Shown: positions 18,660 through 29,988, numbered from the stretch's first letter. The stretch: 64,000 nt of DNA from Terriglobia bacterium (GCA_020072785.1 JAIQGG010000002.1:806001-870000), one strand, 5' to 3'. Notes: generated from the sequence alone by a model not told the origin. Numbers and translations: made by a program.

Positions 18660-20312
18660 TCATCCTTCTGAACGCAAATGCGGCTCCGGTTGGGCAGCGG
18701 CCGGCGAGCCCGCCGCCTTGTTCCCGTCGCGGCGGTCCGCATAGTGGATCACCCGGTCGTAGGCGTCGCGGATCACGTCATTGATCGGAATGACCGTGCC
18801 GCTGACGCTTTGCTCGGCCAGCAGATCCAAGTCCACATCCGAGAGGACCATCTGCTCCTGGTTGACGATGCCCTCGGCCGCCACCCCGTCGCGGGCAAAG
18901 AAATAGTCCGAGGGCGTGAGGATCGCTGCCTGGCCGTAGTGCGTGGCCATGCACGGCACGTCGGGAAGGTTGCCCACGGTCCCCGCCATGGCCACGTAGA
19001 TCTGATTCTCGATCGCCCGCGCCTGGGCGCAGTAGCGCACCCGGCAGAATCCCTGCCGCTCGTCCGTGCACGACGGCACGAACAGAATCTGCGCTCCGCC
19101 TTCCGCCAGCGCCCGCGCGGCTTCCGGAAACTCCACGTCGTAACACACCAGAATGGCGATCCTGCCGTAGTCCGTATGGTAGACATAAAATCCGTGGCCC
19201 CGGCTCATCTGGTAGAGATTCCTCTCCGTGGGCGTGAGGTGCACCTTCTTCTGCCGGAACACCCGGCCGTTCGGGGTGAACAGGTGCGCCGCGTTAAACA
19301 GCGCGCCTTGCTGAATAACGGGATGCGTCCCGGCGATGATGTACAGCCCGGTTTCCGCCGCCAGCCGCTGGAAGAGGTCCTCGTACTCCAGGGTGAGCTG
19401 TGCCAGACGGCGCACCGCGCGGCCCGGAGCCGGCTCGCGCAGGTAGCTCAGCAGTTGCATCGTGAAGTACTCGGGGAAGACCACGAAGTGGCTGCGGTAA
19501 TCGCGGGCGCTGCGCACGAAGAACTCCACCTGGGTCGCAAAGTCCTCGAAGCGCCGGATGGGGCGGAGCAGGTACTGCAGCGCGGCGATGCGCACGCGCG
19601 ACGGGCCCAATCGTTCGCGCAGGGCCTCTTCGCCCGGTTCCTCCAGGGCCGCGTGCTGCTCGCCGGCCTCCAGGCTTACGGTCGCCACGTATTCCGGGTT
19701 CAGCCATTCCAGCAGCGTCGCGTAGCCCCGCGACTCGATGTCTTCCAGATATTCCGGGACGACGTCCAGAACCACCAGCCCGTTTGCCAGCTGGAAGCTC
19801 AGCGTCGGGTCCTTTCTTTTTCCCTGCACCACTTCTTCCACGTATTCCCGCGGCGTCATCTTCTGCGCGATCTCCGCGTAGCCCGGAATCCGTCCGCCGG
19901 TCAGCAGGCGCTTCAGCCCGCGCTCCCGCACCATCTTCTTGCGCGCGTCGTAGAAGCGCGAGCCCACGCCATTCCGGCGCGCCAGCGGGTCCACGCACAT
20001 GTCCGCGCCGTAGAGGGTCTTGCCGAGCGGGTCATGGGTGTCGAATGTTCCGCGTCCGGTGATCGCGGACCACTTGGCCGACTCGGCGTAGTCGTCCCAA
20101 TCGATGATGAGGGAACTCGCGGAACCCAGCAGCCGCCCGGTCTCGTCCACGGCGACCAGCTGGCCTTCGGGGAAGACGGAAAGATGGTGGGAAAGCTCCT
20201 CGGTCGTCCAGCTCAGCATTTCCGGGAAGACCCGGACCTGCAGCTCCACTACCCCCGGTATGTCCTCCAGGGTCATCGGTCTTACTAGCACGCGAGATCT
20301 CTCGGCGCTCAT
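18660..20312 (-). CDS. GNAT acetyltransferase fused to a carbon-nitrogen hydrolase
   Basis: A 550-residue two-domain cytosolic protein. Residues 1 to about 200 form a GNAT acetyltransferase with the acetyl-CoA loop ARRNGVGSRFYDAR (111-124). Residues from about 238 to 520 form a nitrilase-superfamily amidohydrolase with the catalytic triad E281 (FPEYF), K356 (KKVHLTP) and C390 (VCYDVEFPE). Such fusions are known, but the substrates are not. An acylated amine or amidated metabolite handled by both active sites is a reasonable guess. The start has no strong ribosome binding site. The gene converges on cfa. Confidence 0.85.
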   Translation of the reverse strand: MSAERSRVLVRPMTLEDIPGVVELQVRVFPEMLSWTTEELSHHLSVFPEGQLVAVDETGRLLGSASSLIIDWDDYAESAKWSAITGRGTFDTHDPLGKTLYGADMCVDPLARRNGVGSRFYDARKKMVRERGLKRLLTGGRIPGYAEIAQKMTPREYVEEVVQGKRKDPTLSFQLANGLVVLDVVPEYLEDIESRGYATLLEWLNPEYVATVSLEAGEQHAALEEPGEEALRERLGPSRVRIAALQYLLRPIRRFEDFATQVEFFVRSARDYRSHFVVFPEYFTMQLLSYLREPAPGRAVRRLAQLTLEYEDLFQRLAAETGLYIIAGTHPVIQQGALFNAAHLFTPNGRVFRQKKVHLTPTERNLYQMSRGHGFYVYHTDYGRIAILVCYDVEFPEAARALAEGGAQILFVPSCTDERQGFCRVRYCAQARAIENQIYVAMAGTVGNLPDVPCMATHYGQAAILTPSDYFFARDGVAAEGIVNQEQMVLSDVDLDLLAEQSVSGTVIPINDVIRDAYDRVIHYADRRDGNKAAGSPAAAQPEPHLRSEG

Positions 20313-20454
20313 GGAGCCGCTCTAGCAAGGAGGATAGCAAATATTAAACGAGGATGTCATGAGTGCGGCGGTTTTCCCCCGGTGGCGGGAAGATAGGAAC
20401 GGCCTAAAGGGGCTTTGCGGGAATCGGCCCTCAGGGACGCGCAAACGCTGCGCC

Positions 20455-21162
20455 CTAGCTGATCAGCCGGGCGATGAAGAAGGCGGCGCCGGCGGCCAGG
20501 CCGCCGGTGGAGACGGTTTGCAGGGCGCCGCGCAGCGGGGCGATGCCGGTGTAATGCGCCTTCACCCCGCCGAAGATGGCCAGGGCCAGCAGGGTGATGC
20601 CCACCGAATACCACAGCCCGGTGATGACGTTGTGCTGGAGCATGTAGGGGGCGAGGGGAATGAGGCCGCCGAAGATGTACGAGGCGGCGATGGTCAAGGC
20701 GCTGCGGCTGGCGCGCTGCGGGTGCGGCTCTTCGAGGCCCAGTTCGAAGCGCATCATGAAGTCCACCCAGCGCTTGTTGTCGGAGCAGATGGCGGTGACT
20801 ACCGGGGCCATCTGTTCGGGGGTGAGCCCGTAGCCGTGGAAAATGTCCATCACCTCCTGGACTTCGTGCTCGCGCAGATCGACGATTTCGTGGTATTCGC
20901 GCTGGAGCTCGCTGGCGTAGTGTTCGGCGTCGGTTTTGGCGGCCAGGTAGCCGCCGAGGCCCATGGCAATGGAACCAGCGGCGATTTCCGCCAGGCCGGC
21001 GGTGACCACCAGGCCGCTGGCGCCGGCCACGGCGGCGACGGCGCCGGAAATCCCCGCGGCCAGGGCGAAGGGCACGGTCAGGCCGTCGGCCATGCCGATG
21101 ACCACGTCGCGGACCGATGCGCTGGCGGTGAAGTGCTTTTCCACGTGCGGTGTGGTGGGCAT
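20455..21162 (-). CDS. VIT1/CCC1 family membrane transporter
   Basis: A 235-residue membrane protein of the vacuolar iron transporter/CCC1 group, expected to move Fe2+ or Mn2+. The first helix contains the family motif VVIGMADGLTVPFALAAG. A Glu-rich cytoplasmic segment (EYHEIVDLREHEVQEVMDIF, about 92-111) corresponds to the metal-binding domain, and paired C-terminal helices follow. The ATG at 21162 is chosen because GAGGA precedes it and it gives the usual N-terminus. It is divergent from rpsO. Confidence 0.82.
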   Translation of the reverse strand: MPTTPHVEKHFTASASVRDVVIGMADGLTVPFALAAGISGAVAAVAGASGLVVTAGLAEIAAGSIAMGLGGYLAAKTDAEHYASELQREYHEIVDLREHEVQEVMDIFHGYGLTPEQMAPVVTAICSDNKRWVDFMMRFELGLEEPHPQRASRSALTIAASYIFGGLIPLAPYMLQHNVITGLWYSVGITLLALAIFGGVKAHYTGIAPLRGALQTVSTGGLAAGAAFFIARLIS

Positions 21163-21300
21163 GAAGGGTTCCTCGATTTCCGGCGCTCTGCGCCGTGGCC
21201 CGCAGGGTGCGCGGCAAAAGACCGCGCAGTATACCATTACGGCAGGGGCTGCGGAGCGGCTGCCAGGCGGGAAGAGGGCGGGGCGGGAGTTTTACATTTC

Positions 21301-21330
21301 TTTACACCTTTGCGGATGTTGTGTTAGCCT
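21301..21330 (+). promoter_or_regulatory. Candidate promoter for rpsO
   Basis: TTTACA (21301-21306) and TAGCCT (21325-21330) are separated by 18 bases in the AT-richer part of the gap, about 50 bases before the S15 gene. The match to consensus is moderate. Confidence 0.4.
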
Positions 21331-21387
21331 GTTTGTGGTCGAAGAAAAGAGAAAAACACTTTTGTGGGAATGACGGAGAGGGCGGCC

Positions 21388-21648
21388 TTGAGCGACGCGA
21401 AAATGGTGTTGATCGAACAGTTCCGTAGCCATGTGAAGGATACGGGCTCGCCGGAAGTGCAAATCGCTCTTTTGAGCGAGCGGATCAACTATCTTACCTC
21501 GCATCTCAAGTCGCACATGAAGGACCATGCTTCGCGGCGGGGGTTGATCATGATGGTCAACAAGCGCCGGCGCCTGCTGGACTACCTCAACCGCCGTGAC
21601 CCAGAACGGTATCGCGAGATTGTCGAACGTCTTAGCCTGCGCAAGTAG
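21388..21648 (+). CDS. rpsO: 30S ribosomal protein S15
   Basis: An 86-residue primary 16S rRNA-binding protein of the small subunit. The family core [20 protein letters not shown] and the downstream KDHASRRGL...LLDYL motif are intact. I place the start at a TTG (21388) because GGAGAGGG precedes it at good distance and it gives nearly the standard length. An in-frame ATG at 21370 would add six residues. It is followed by pnp, as in many bacteria. Confidence 0.93.
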   Translation: MSDAKMVLIEQFRSHVKDTGSPEVQIALLSERINYLTSHLKSHMKDHASRRGLIMMVNKRRRLLDYLNRRDPERYREIVERLSLRK

Positions 21649-21864
21649 CCGACTTTACCGCCGGCTTCTTCCTTTACAGAGCGAAATTACGCTGATGCAG
21701 CCGAGTCTGCCCGCAGCGTTGCGGCTCGTTGGCCGCACGCCCGGGCCTCTCTCTGTCTGACGCCGCTCGTTTGCGCCTCGCCATCTCTCTTCTTTCCGGC
21801 ACCCGATGGAGCATTGCGCTTCCACGGGAAAAGGCCCCGCAACGGGGAAAAAGGAAAGTAACTT

Positions 21865-24030
<2,166 letters not shown>

Positions 24031-24053
24031 CCCCGCTTCCATCAAGAACCGAG

Positions 24054-24095
24054 AAGGCCCGGCCCCTGCAGAGGGCGCCGGGCCTTTTCTTTTTG
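24054..24095 (+). terminator. Intrinsic terminator of pnp
   Basis: A 10-bp stem AAGGCCCGGC/GCCGGGCCTT (24054-24063 with 24077-24086), a 13-base loop and the T-rich tail TTTTCTTTTT. It lies 23 bases after the pnp stop. Confidence 0.92.
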
Positions 24096-24739
24096 GGGAA
24101 GAGTGAAAGTTTTTGTTTAGATATGCCGGCGCGGGGGATACCCCACCCCCGGGTGTTTTTGCAAAGAGTGCGCATCGGCTTGATTTCAAGAGAGTTGCGG
24201 CACGCTCCTGTTTTCGGGAGTGCGTAAGAGCGGCAAATAAAGGAGTTAGAGGGGCAGTTAACAGTTGACGGTTAAAAGTTGAAAGCAAGAGGAGGCGGGA
24301 AGGACACCGGGAAAGTTTTCGAACTGTGAATTGACGTAACACAGAGAAGGATAGCTGAAGAGTTACATTTTTTCAACAGATTACTGAGTGGTATTCGAAT
24401 GGGCTGTGGAAAAATACGATGGTGACGCGCGCTTGCAGCCAGAAACGTCAAAACCCCCACACGCAACACCTTCGCTCTTATCGAGGGCCACCCGCCCGAG
24501 ACGGAGTGAAGAGAGATTTCTCACGTTCGTTCGAAATGACGGGCGAGGAGGACCCGCAAGAGAAAGAAAAAACCCGCACCCTGCACCAAAAACGCGAAGG
24601 GATGCGGCACCCAGGCTCTGCCGAATCATCGAGGAACTGCCACCCGCCTTCGTGTGTGCGGTCATCTGGCGTGCACAGGGTCCCGACCGAGTCGGGACAA
24701 GTTCCGCCTGTGCTACCGGGTTTTGCCGCGGGCTGGCGG
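24096..24739. other. Long intergenic region without a gene
   Basis: About 640 bases between convergent pnp and sorB-like genes. It contains low-complexity TTAAC/GTTGA-type sequence (about 24256-24285). There is also a stretch around 24500-24545 with the palindromic GAGAGATTTCTC and GTTCGTTCGAAATGACGGG. That second piece recalls the TTCAGGATGACAAG tail of the hairpin at 35668. I see no convincing ORF on either strand. Confidence 0.5.
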
Positions 24740-25153
24740 CTACGGCTGGCGGGTTTCCGGGGTGTAGTGGGTTTGCAGGTAGTGGATGATTTTGGGGGCG
24801 ACGGCGTCGGGGATGGTGGCGCCGAGAGCCTTTTTCATTTTGTTGACTTCGGCTTCCCAGACGGCGGCGGGCAGGGGCGGCTGCATGGTGATGTAGCGGG
24901 TGCTGTGGCACATGCCGCAGTAGCCTTCGACTTCCGCTTTGCCGTCGCCGGGGGCCAGCTCCGGCGGGTAGAGAGGATAGGAAGCGCCGCCGTAGCGGGA
25001 GTCCGGGGCGAGATCGGGCGGGGCGGGCTGCTGCAATTGGCCGAGCGCCGGGGGCTGGTAATCGCCGTTCTGGAGCTGGGCGTAGACCGCGAAGCCTGCG
25101 AGGAAGATAACGGCGCAGGAGAGAAGAATCAGGACCGGCACTCTTGTTTTCAT
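24740..25153 (-). CDS. Monohaem cytochrome c subunit (SorB-like)
   Basis: A 137-residue periplasmic cytochrome c. A signal peptide or anchor covers about residues 6-25, and the haem-binding CGMCH is at 79-83. It directly follows the molybdenum oxidoreductase gene with 14 bases between them and AGGAG before its start. This matches SorB, the electron-accepting subunit of SorAB sulfite dehydrogenases. Electrons would pass from the molybdenum centre to this haem and on to respiratory cytochrome c. Assignment as SorB depends on the neighbour. Confidence 0.8.
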   Translation of the reverse strand: MKTRVPVLILLSCAVIFLAGFAVYAQLQNGDYQPPALGQLQQPAPPDLAPDSRYGGASYPLYPPELAPGDGKAEVEGYCGMCHSTRYITMQPPLPAAVWEAEVNKMKKALGATIPDAVAPKIIHYLQTHYTPETRQP

Positions 25154-25167
25154 GGGGTGGCTCTCCT

Positions 25168-26466
25168 TTATCCCGCGCTTCCGACGATGAATTCCTGGCG
25201 CTCGATGCGATTCCAGAGATAGCCGCCGGGATTCCAGACCGGCTCATCGGGCTGGATGTTTCCTTTTTCATCCGTGGCGCGCACGGCCACGGTATAGCGG
25301 CCCGGGGATTTCGGGGTCCACAGCGCCTCCCAGGTGCGGAAGGAGTAGGGGCCGTGATCCTCGCCGAGCCGGGCGGCGAACCAGGTCTTGCCGCCGTCCT
25401 CGGAAATTTCGGTTTTGATGACGCGGCCGTTGCCGCTGAAAGCGATGCCGCGCAGGGTTACGGTCATGCCGGCGGGGATCTTCGAGCCGCCGTCCGGGGA
25501 GATGAGAAACGAGCGGACGACCATGCGATTGATGGGGATGGTTTTGACGGCGCCGGCCTGCATCTCCGCGGGAGTGGTGTTGCCGCGCGGGGTATCGGGA
25601 ACGCGGTAGGCGGTCTTGACCCAGAAATTTTCATCGGGCTGGTCGAGGACGCGGATCCAAGTGAGGCACTTCGTCCAATAGGTGGCGAAGTAGCCGGGGA
25701 CGATCAGGCGCACGGGGAAGCCGTTGAGGACGGGCAGGGGCTCGCCATTCATGAGGTAGGCGACCACGGCTTCGTCGAGCGCGGGATTGGTGAGGTCCAG
25801 GGACTTGAGGAAGCGGTTGGAGCCGAAGCCTTTGGGGCCGGAGCCGGTCTCGAGACCCTGAACCTGGACTTGCAGGGAGCCGGGTTTCACTTTGGCGGCG
25901 TCGAGGAGCTCACGCAGACGCACGCCGGTCCACAGGGCGTTGCCCATGGCGCCGTGGCCCCATTGCCCGCCGGGGACGCGGGGCTGGAAGCGGCTGCGGC
26001 TGTTGCCGGAGCACTGGTTGACGGCGGCGAGGGAGACGGGCTTGAATTTGGACATGAGGTCGGGAAGGGTGAAGGAGAGAGGCTTCTCGACGTTGCCATC
26101 GATGGTCAGCTTCCAGGTTTTGAGGTCCACGGCGTTGGGGATGCCGTCGAGATGCCAGCGCACGTAGAAGGCTTCGTTGGGGGTGAAGGCGGTGCGAAAG
26201 TAGTGGCGCGGGGTTTCGAGCTGCACGGGGCGGTCGGTGAGGAGAATGAGCGGGGCCTTTTGCGGCTCGCTGACGTAGGGGCCGACGGAATTCCAGTAGG
26301 GATTGGCGCCGGGGCCGGTGAAGGTCTGGAGGGGAGCGGCGGGGACCGGCTCCTGGGCGAGGGCGTCGTTGGCGGCGGTCCAGCCGGCGAGGGCGAGGCC
26401 GCCGGTGGTTGCGCCGAGCAGCTTCAGCAGGCCGCGGCGGGAAAGTTCATGAGCGATTCGGTTCAT
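25168..26466 (-). CDS. Molybdopterin-dependent sulfite oxidase-family oxidoreductase (SorA-like)
   Basis: A 432-residue periplasmic enzyme exported folded by the Tat pathway: the twin-arginine signal SRRGLLKLLG is at residues 9-18. The oxidoreductase molybdopterin-binding domain (about 85-290) has the molybdenum-ligating cysteine C152 in VNQCSGNSR. A Mo-co dimerisation domain follows (about 310-430). With the downstream cytochrome it is best read as a sulfite dehydrogenase oxidising sulfite to sulfate, but other substrates occur in the family. CGGAGG precedes the start. Confidence 0.87.
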   Translation of the reverse strand: MNRIAHELSRRGLLKLLGATTGGLALAGWTAANDALAQEPVPAAPLQTFTGPGANPYWNSVGPYVSEPQKAPLILLTDRPVQLETPRHYFRTAFTPNEAFYVRWHLDGIPNAVDLKTWKLTIDGNVEKPLSFTLPDLMSKFKPVSLAAVNQCSGNSRSRFQPRVPGGQWGHGAMGNALWTGVRLRELLDAAKVKPGSLQVQVQGLETGSGPKGFGSNRFLKSLDLTNPALDEAVVAYLMNGEPLPVLNGFPVRLIVPGYFATYWTKCLTWIRVLDQPDENFWVKTAYRVPDTPRGNTTPAEMQAGAVKTIPINRMVVRSFLISPDGGSKIPAGMTVTLRGIAFSGNGRVIKTEISEDGGKTWFAARLGEDHGPYSFRTWEALWTPKSPGRYTVAVRATDEKGNIQPDEPVWNPGGYLWNRIERQEFIVGSAG

Positions 26467-26898
26467 TCAGGGAACCTCCGAAGGTAAACATATTCTTTGC
26501 GCGCGCGCGGAAAGTCAATCGTGGGTTTGGGCGTTGTGCGAAACGCGGAATTGATCCCTAAAGCGGGTGTCGGGAATTTGAATCTCCGCAGCCCCAGCAG
26601 AGCTTACCGTTCGTCCATACCTGATTGGTTAAGACATGAGTGCCGGCCTGGCACAGGCTGCGACAGCGCGCTTTACTTGTTGCCTGCGAGTCAGGTAGCC
26701 TCTTCCCCGGGCCCTGCATCTTTTCTTGGGCTGACTAACTTCCGCGCACGACACTGGTTCTCATTGGCGCAAGAGTTCGTCCTCTGCGGGCTGGCCTGGG
26801 CAGCCAATGTGCGGGCCTGGCGGCGCATGTGAAGAAGAAGCACGCATGCAGCACGGTCCCGTGGTCCACGGCCAAGGGAGAAGCGCGAATCCCCGGGG
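26467..26898. other. Intergenic region between divergent genes, nothing recognised
   Basis: About 430 bases separating the sulfite dehydrogenase operon from the radical SAM gene. A CG-repeat (CGCGCGCGCGG, near 26500) is the only striking element. An open frame of about 110 codons at 26497-26832 has no ribosome binding site and no protein-like composition. Both flanking promoters must lie here but I cannot place them. Confidence 0.5.
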
Positions 26899-28500
26899 AT
26901 GGCGGGAGTCGCGCAGGAGAGGCCAACTTTGCGAATTCTTCTGTACAACCCGGATAACGGCGTCACGCGCAATTTCATGCCGCATCTTTGGATGTTTTTG
27001 CTGAAAGCGCTCACGCCGGCCGGCCATGAGGTCCTGCTCATTGACGGGAATGCGCAGCCCATGGATGAAGAAGGCATCGCGCGATACGTGCGCGAACAAA
27101 ACATCGGACTCGTGGGCATCGGAGCCATGACGCGCATGATCGCCAAAGCGTATCGCGTCGCCGACGCGGTGCGCGCAGCAGGCGTGCCGGTGGTGATGGG
27201 CGGGCCGCACGTGACCGAAATGGCCGAGGAAGCGCTGGGGCGAAACGGCGGATCACGTCATGCGGATGCGGTAGCGCTCGGGGAGGCCGATCAAACGTGG
27301 CCGCGAATCGTGGCGGACGCGGCGCAGGGCAAGCTGAAGGATATTTACGCCCCCGTGGATGCGTTTGGCCAGGAAAGCAAACCTTCCCTGGAGGCGTATC
27401 CGGAAATTCCGTGGGACAAAATCGACCTGGAGCAATTTAATCTGGTTCCCAAAGTGGCGACCCCGCTGCTGCGCAAGCTGGGGGCCGGGTGGGGAACGTT
27501 CCGCATCATTCCGGTGGAATCCGGGCGCGGTTGTCCTTACGGATGCGAGTTCTGCACGGTCACCGGCTTTTTTGGAGACTCGATCCGCTTCCGCAGCAAC
27601 GAAAGCGTGGTCAACGAGCTGCTGCTATTAAAGGCGCGCGCAACGAAAGAGCGCGGGCAGATGGCCGTCTTTTTCATCGACGACAACTTTGCGATCAATG
27701 TGAAGCGCACCAAGTCTCTTCTGCGGGACATCATCGCCGCCGGCGCCCAGGTGCACTGGGTGGCGCAGATCAGCGCCAATCTGCTGCGCGACGAGGAACT
27801 GGTGGACCTGATCGCAGCGGCGGGCGGCAAGTGGATCTTCATCGGCATGGAGTCCATCGATCCCGCCAACCTCAAGGACGTGAACAAAGGGTTCAACAAG
27901 CCGGGTGAGTATGCGGCGGTGCTGGAGAGATTGGCGCAGCGCAACGTCTTTGCCATTACATCGTTTATTTTCGGGATGGATAACGACACCACGGGAGTTG
28001 CGGAACGCACGCTGCAGGAAATCCGCGGTTGGCCTCCCGGGCTGCCCATATTTGGTTTACTTACCCCGCTGCCCGGGACGCCACTTTTCAAAAGACTGGA
28101 AGCTGCGGGGCGTTTGACGCGGCCGAAGCATTGGCAGGAATTTATACCCTTCGCGATGGCGCACACGCCGCTGAAAATGAGCATCGCGGAAGCACATGCC
28201 GAGGTGAAGAAGGGCTGGGCCAATTCCTATAGCCCGGAAGCCATCGAACATGCCGTCAACTCAGTGGGTCACAAACCTCTTGGGTACCGTGTAAACATTC
28301 TGATCTCACGCCTCTGTTTTCGCGGGATCTACTTCCCGCAGATGGGTCCACGGGCCTGGTGGCAGGTGCTGAAAGAAAATCGCCGGGTGATCTTCAGTCT
28401 TATGAAGGAGGGTTACCGCGCCTGGCGTGGAGTTCCCGCTGCTGTCGTACCGGACTTGGGATCGGATGCGGGAGCCGTCGCTCCTTCCCTGGAACAATAA
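26899..28500 (+). CDS. B12-binding domain radical SAM protein
   Basis: A 533-residue enzyme with an N-terminal cobalamin-binding Rossmann domain (about 12-150, GGPHVT near 105), a radical SAM domain with the 4Fe-4S motif CPYGCEFC (C212, C216, C219) and a C-terminal extension of about 150 residues. The order matches class B radical SAM methylases, whose relatives modify hopanoids, bacteriochlorophylls and antibiotics. The product is unknown, and no pathway genes flank it. The ATG at 26899 is the first start; a TTG at 26929 has a better ribosome binding site (CAGGAGAGG). Confidence 0.82.
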   Translation: MAGVAQERPTLRILLYNPDNGVTRNFMPHLWMFLLKALTPAGHEVLLIDGNAQPMDEEGIARYVREQNIGLVGIGAMTRMIAKAYRVADAVRAAGVPVVMGGPHVTEMAEEALGRNGGSRHADAVALGEADQTWPRIVADAAQGKLKDIYAPVDAFGQESKPSLEAYPEIPWDKIDLEQFNLVPKVATPLLRKLGAGWGTFRIIPVESGRGCPYGCEFCTVTGFFGDSIRFRSNESVVNELLLLKARATKERGQMAVFFIDDNFAINVKRTKSLLRDIIAAGAQVHWVAQISANLLRDEELVDLIAAAGGKWIFIGMESIDPANLKDVNKGFNKPGEYAAVLERLAQRNVFAITSFIFGMDNDTTGVAERTLQEIRGWPPGLPIFGLLTPLPGTPLFKRLEAAGRLTRPKHWQEFIPFAMAHTPLKMSIAEAHAEVKKGWANSYSPEAIEHAVNSVGHKPLGYRVNILISRLCFRGIYFPQMGPRAWWQVLKENRRVIFSLMKEGYRAWRGVPAAVVPDLGSDAGAVAPSLEQ

Positions 28501-28590
28501 CGTCGCATACATGCAACGGGTAGGCCGCACGCGCTGTCCAGCGGCGGGATCGTTCGGTTAGAGGTCAAAAAAGGAATTTGCCGGCATGCG

Positions 28591-28635
28591 CCCCACTCTT
28601 TTGCGAAGGCAGAAGAGTGGGGATTTTTGTTTTTG
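28591..28635 (+). terminator. Intrinsic terminator of the radical SAM gene
   Basis: A perfect 10-bp stem CCCCACTCTT/AAGAGTGGGG (28591-28600 with 28613-28622), followed by ATTTTTGTTTTT. It separates the radical SAM gene from the convergent murA. Confidence 0.92.
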
Positions 28636-28655
28636 CGGGGAGGCGATGTGCGGAG

Positions 28656-29939
28656 TTAGGAGGAGGGGGCGTGGACGCGGTGGATGTCCGCGCCGACGGC
28701 GGAGAGTTTTTCGACGATGCCTTCGTAGCCGCGGTCGATATGGTAGACGCGGTCGATGAGGGTTTCGCCCTGGGCGACGAGGCCGGCGAGGACCAGGGAG
28801 GCGCTGGCGCGGAGGTCGGAGGCGAGGACGGAGGTGCCGGTGAGGGGAGCGGGGCCGCGAACGACGGCGCGGCGGCCGTCGATGGAGATGTTGGCGCCCA
28901 TGCGCATCATTTCGCTGGCGTGGAGGAAGCGGTTCTCGAAGATGGTTTCGGTGATGATGGAGGTGCCTTCGGCCTGAGTGGCCAGGGCCATGTACTGGGC
29001 CTGCATGTCGGTGGCGAAGCCGGGGTACTCCTCGGTGGTGACGTCGGCGGCCACGAGATTTTTGGCGGGGCGGACGCGCATGGTGCCGGGAGTGTCCGTG
29101 TCAATGCGCACGCCGGTCTGGCGAAGCTTCTCGAGGACGGCGCCGAGGTGTTCGGGGGCGCAGCCGGTGAGGAGGAGATCACCGCCGGTGATGGCGCCGG
29201 CGACGAGGAAGGTGCCGGCTTCGATGCGGTCGGGGATGACGGTGTGCTCGGCGCCGTGCAGCTTATCCTTGCCGCGAATGCGCAGGGTGGAGGTGCCGTC
29301 GCCGGAAATGTCCGCGCCCATCTTGCGGAGGAGCTCGAGGAGGTCGGTGATCTCCGGCTCGCGCGCGGAATTTTCGAGGATGGTTTCGCCCTCGGCGAGA
29401 GCCGCGGCCATGAGGATATTTTCCGTGCCGGTGACGGTGATCTTTTCAAAGACGATGTGCGCGCCCTGGAGGCGGCCGCCTTTGGGTACGGCGGCTTCGA
29501 CGTAGCCGTGGCTGGTGGTGATCTCCGCGCCCATTTTTTCGAGGGCGGAGAGATGGAGATCCACGGGGCGGGCGCCGATGGCGCAGCCGCCGGGGAGGGA
29601 GACGCGGGCCTTGCCGAGGCGGGCGACGAGCGGGCCGAGGGTGAGGATGGAGGCGCGCATGGTGCGCACAAGCTCGTAGGGAGCTTCGGCGTCGTTGAGG
29701 GTGGCGGCTTCGATGAGGTAGTCGGTGGCGGGAAATTCCTGAGTGAAGACGTGCGCGGACATGTGCGCGAGGAGTTTGCCCATGGTGATGATGTCGCGGA
29801 CGCGGGGGATGTTGTGGAGCTTGACGGGTTCGGCGGTGAGCAGGGCCGCGGCCATCAACGGCAGCGCGGAGTTCTTGGCGCCGCTGATGGCCACCGTGCC
29901 GTGCAGCGGCTTGCCGCCGCGAATGAGGAATTTGTCCAT
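28656..29939 (-). CDS. murA: UDP-N-acetylglucosamine 1-carboxyvinyltransferase
   Basis: A 427-residue cytosolic enzyme transferring enolpyruvate from PEP to UDP-GlcNAc, the first committed step of peptidoglycan synthesis. K22 (GAKNSALP) and the active-site cysteine C119 in PGGCAIGARPVDLH are present, so it should be fosfomycin-sensitive. The start MDKFLIRGG is chosen from the family. The frame stays open for 16 more codons, but those fall in the repeat at 29967-29988. It lies downstream of murQ on the same strand, with a hairpin-filled 129-base gap between them. Confidence 0.95.
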   Translation of the reverse strand: MDKFLIRGGKPLHGTVAISGAKNSALPLMAAALLTAEPVKLHNIPRVRDIITMGKLLAHMSAHVFTQEFPATDYLIEAATLNDAEAPYELVRTMRASILTLGPLVARLGKARVSLPGGCAIGARPVDLHLSALEKMGAEITTSHGYVEAAVPKGGRLQGAHIVFEKITVTGTENILMAAALAEGETILENSAREPEITDLLELLRKMGADISGDGTSTLRIRGKDKLHGAEHTVIPDRIEAGTFLVAGAITGGDLLLTGCAPEHLGAVLEKLRQTGVRIDTDTPGTMRVRPAKNLVAADVTTEEYPGFATDMQAQYMALATQAEGTSIITETIFENRFLHASEMMRMGANISIDGRRAVVRGPAPLTGTSVLASDLRASASLVLAGLVAQGETLIDRVYHIDRGYEGIVEKLSAVGADIHRVHAPSS

Positions 29940-29966
29940 GGGCCGTCTTTGTACCGTCCTTGATTT

Positions 29967-29988
29967 CTGTGACCGCGAAGCGGTCAAC
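29967..29988 (+). repeat. Dispersed 22-bp palindromic repeat, copy 2
   Basis: An exact copy of the 22-bp unit (TGACCGCGAAGCGGTCA flanked by CTG and AC) in the murQ-murA gap, partly overlapping the next hairpin. Confidence 0.85.

Noticed and set aside
24130-24165. Second possible terminator after pnp (CACC-CCCG-GGTG plus T5)
   Set aside because: The stem is only four base pairs and the strong pnp terminator lies 40 bases before it.
26497-26832. A 111-codon plus-strand frame in the gap before the radical SAM gene
   Set aside because: No ribosome binding site, no domain, and amino-acid composition unlike a folded protein.
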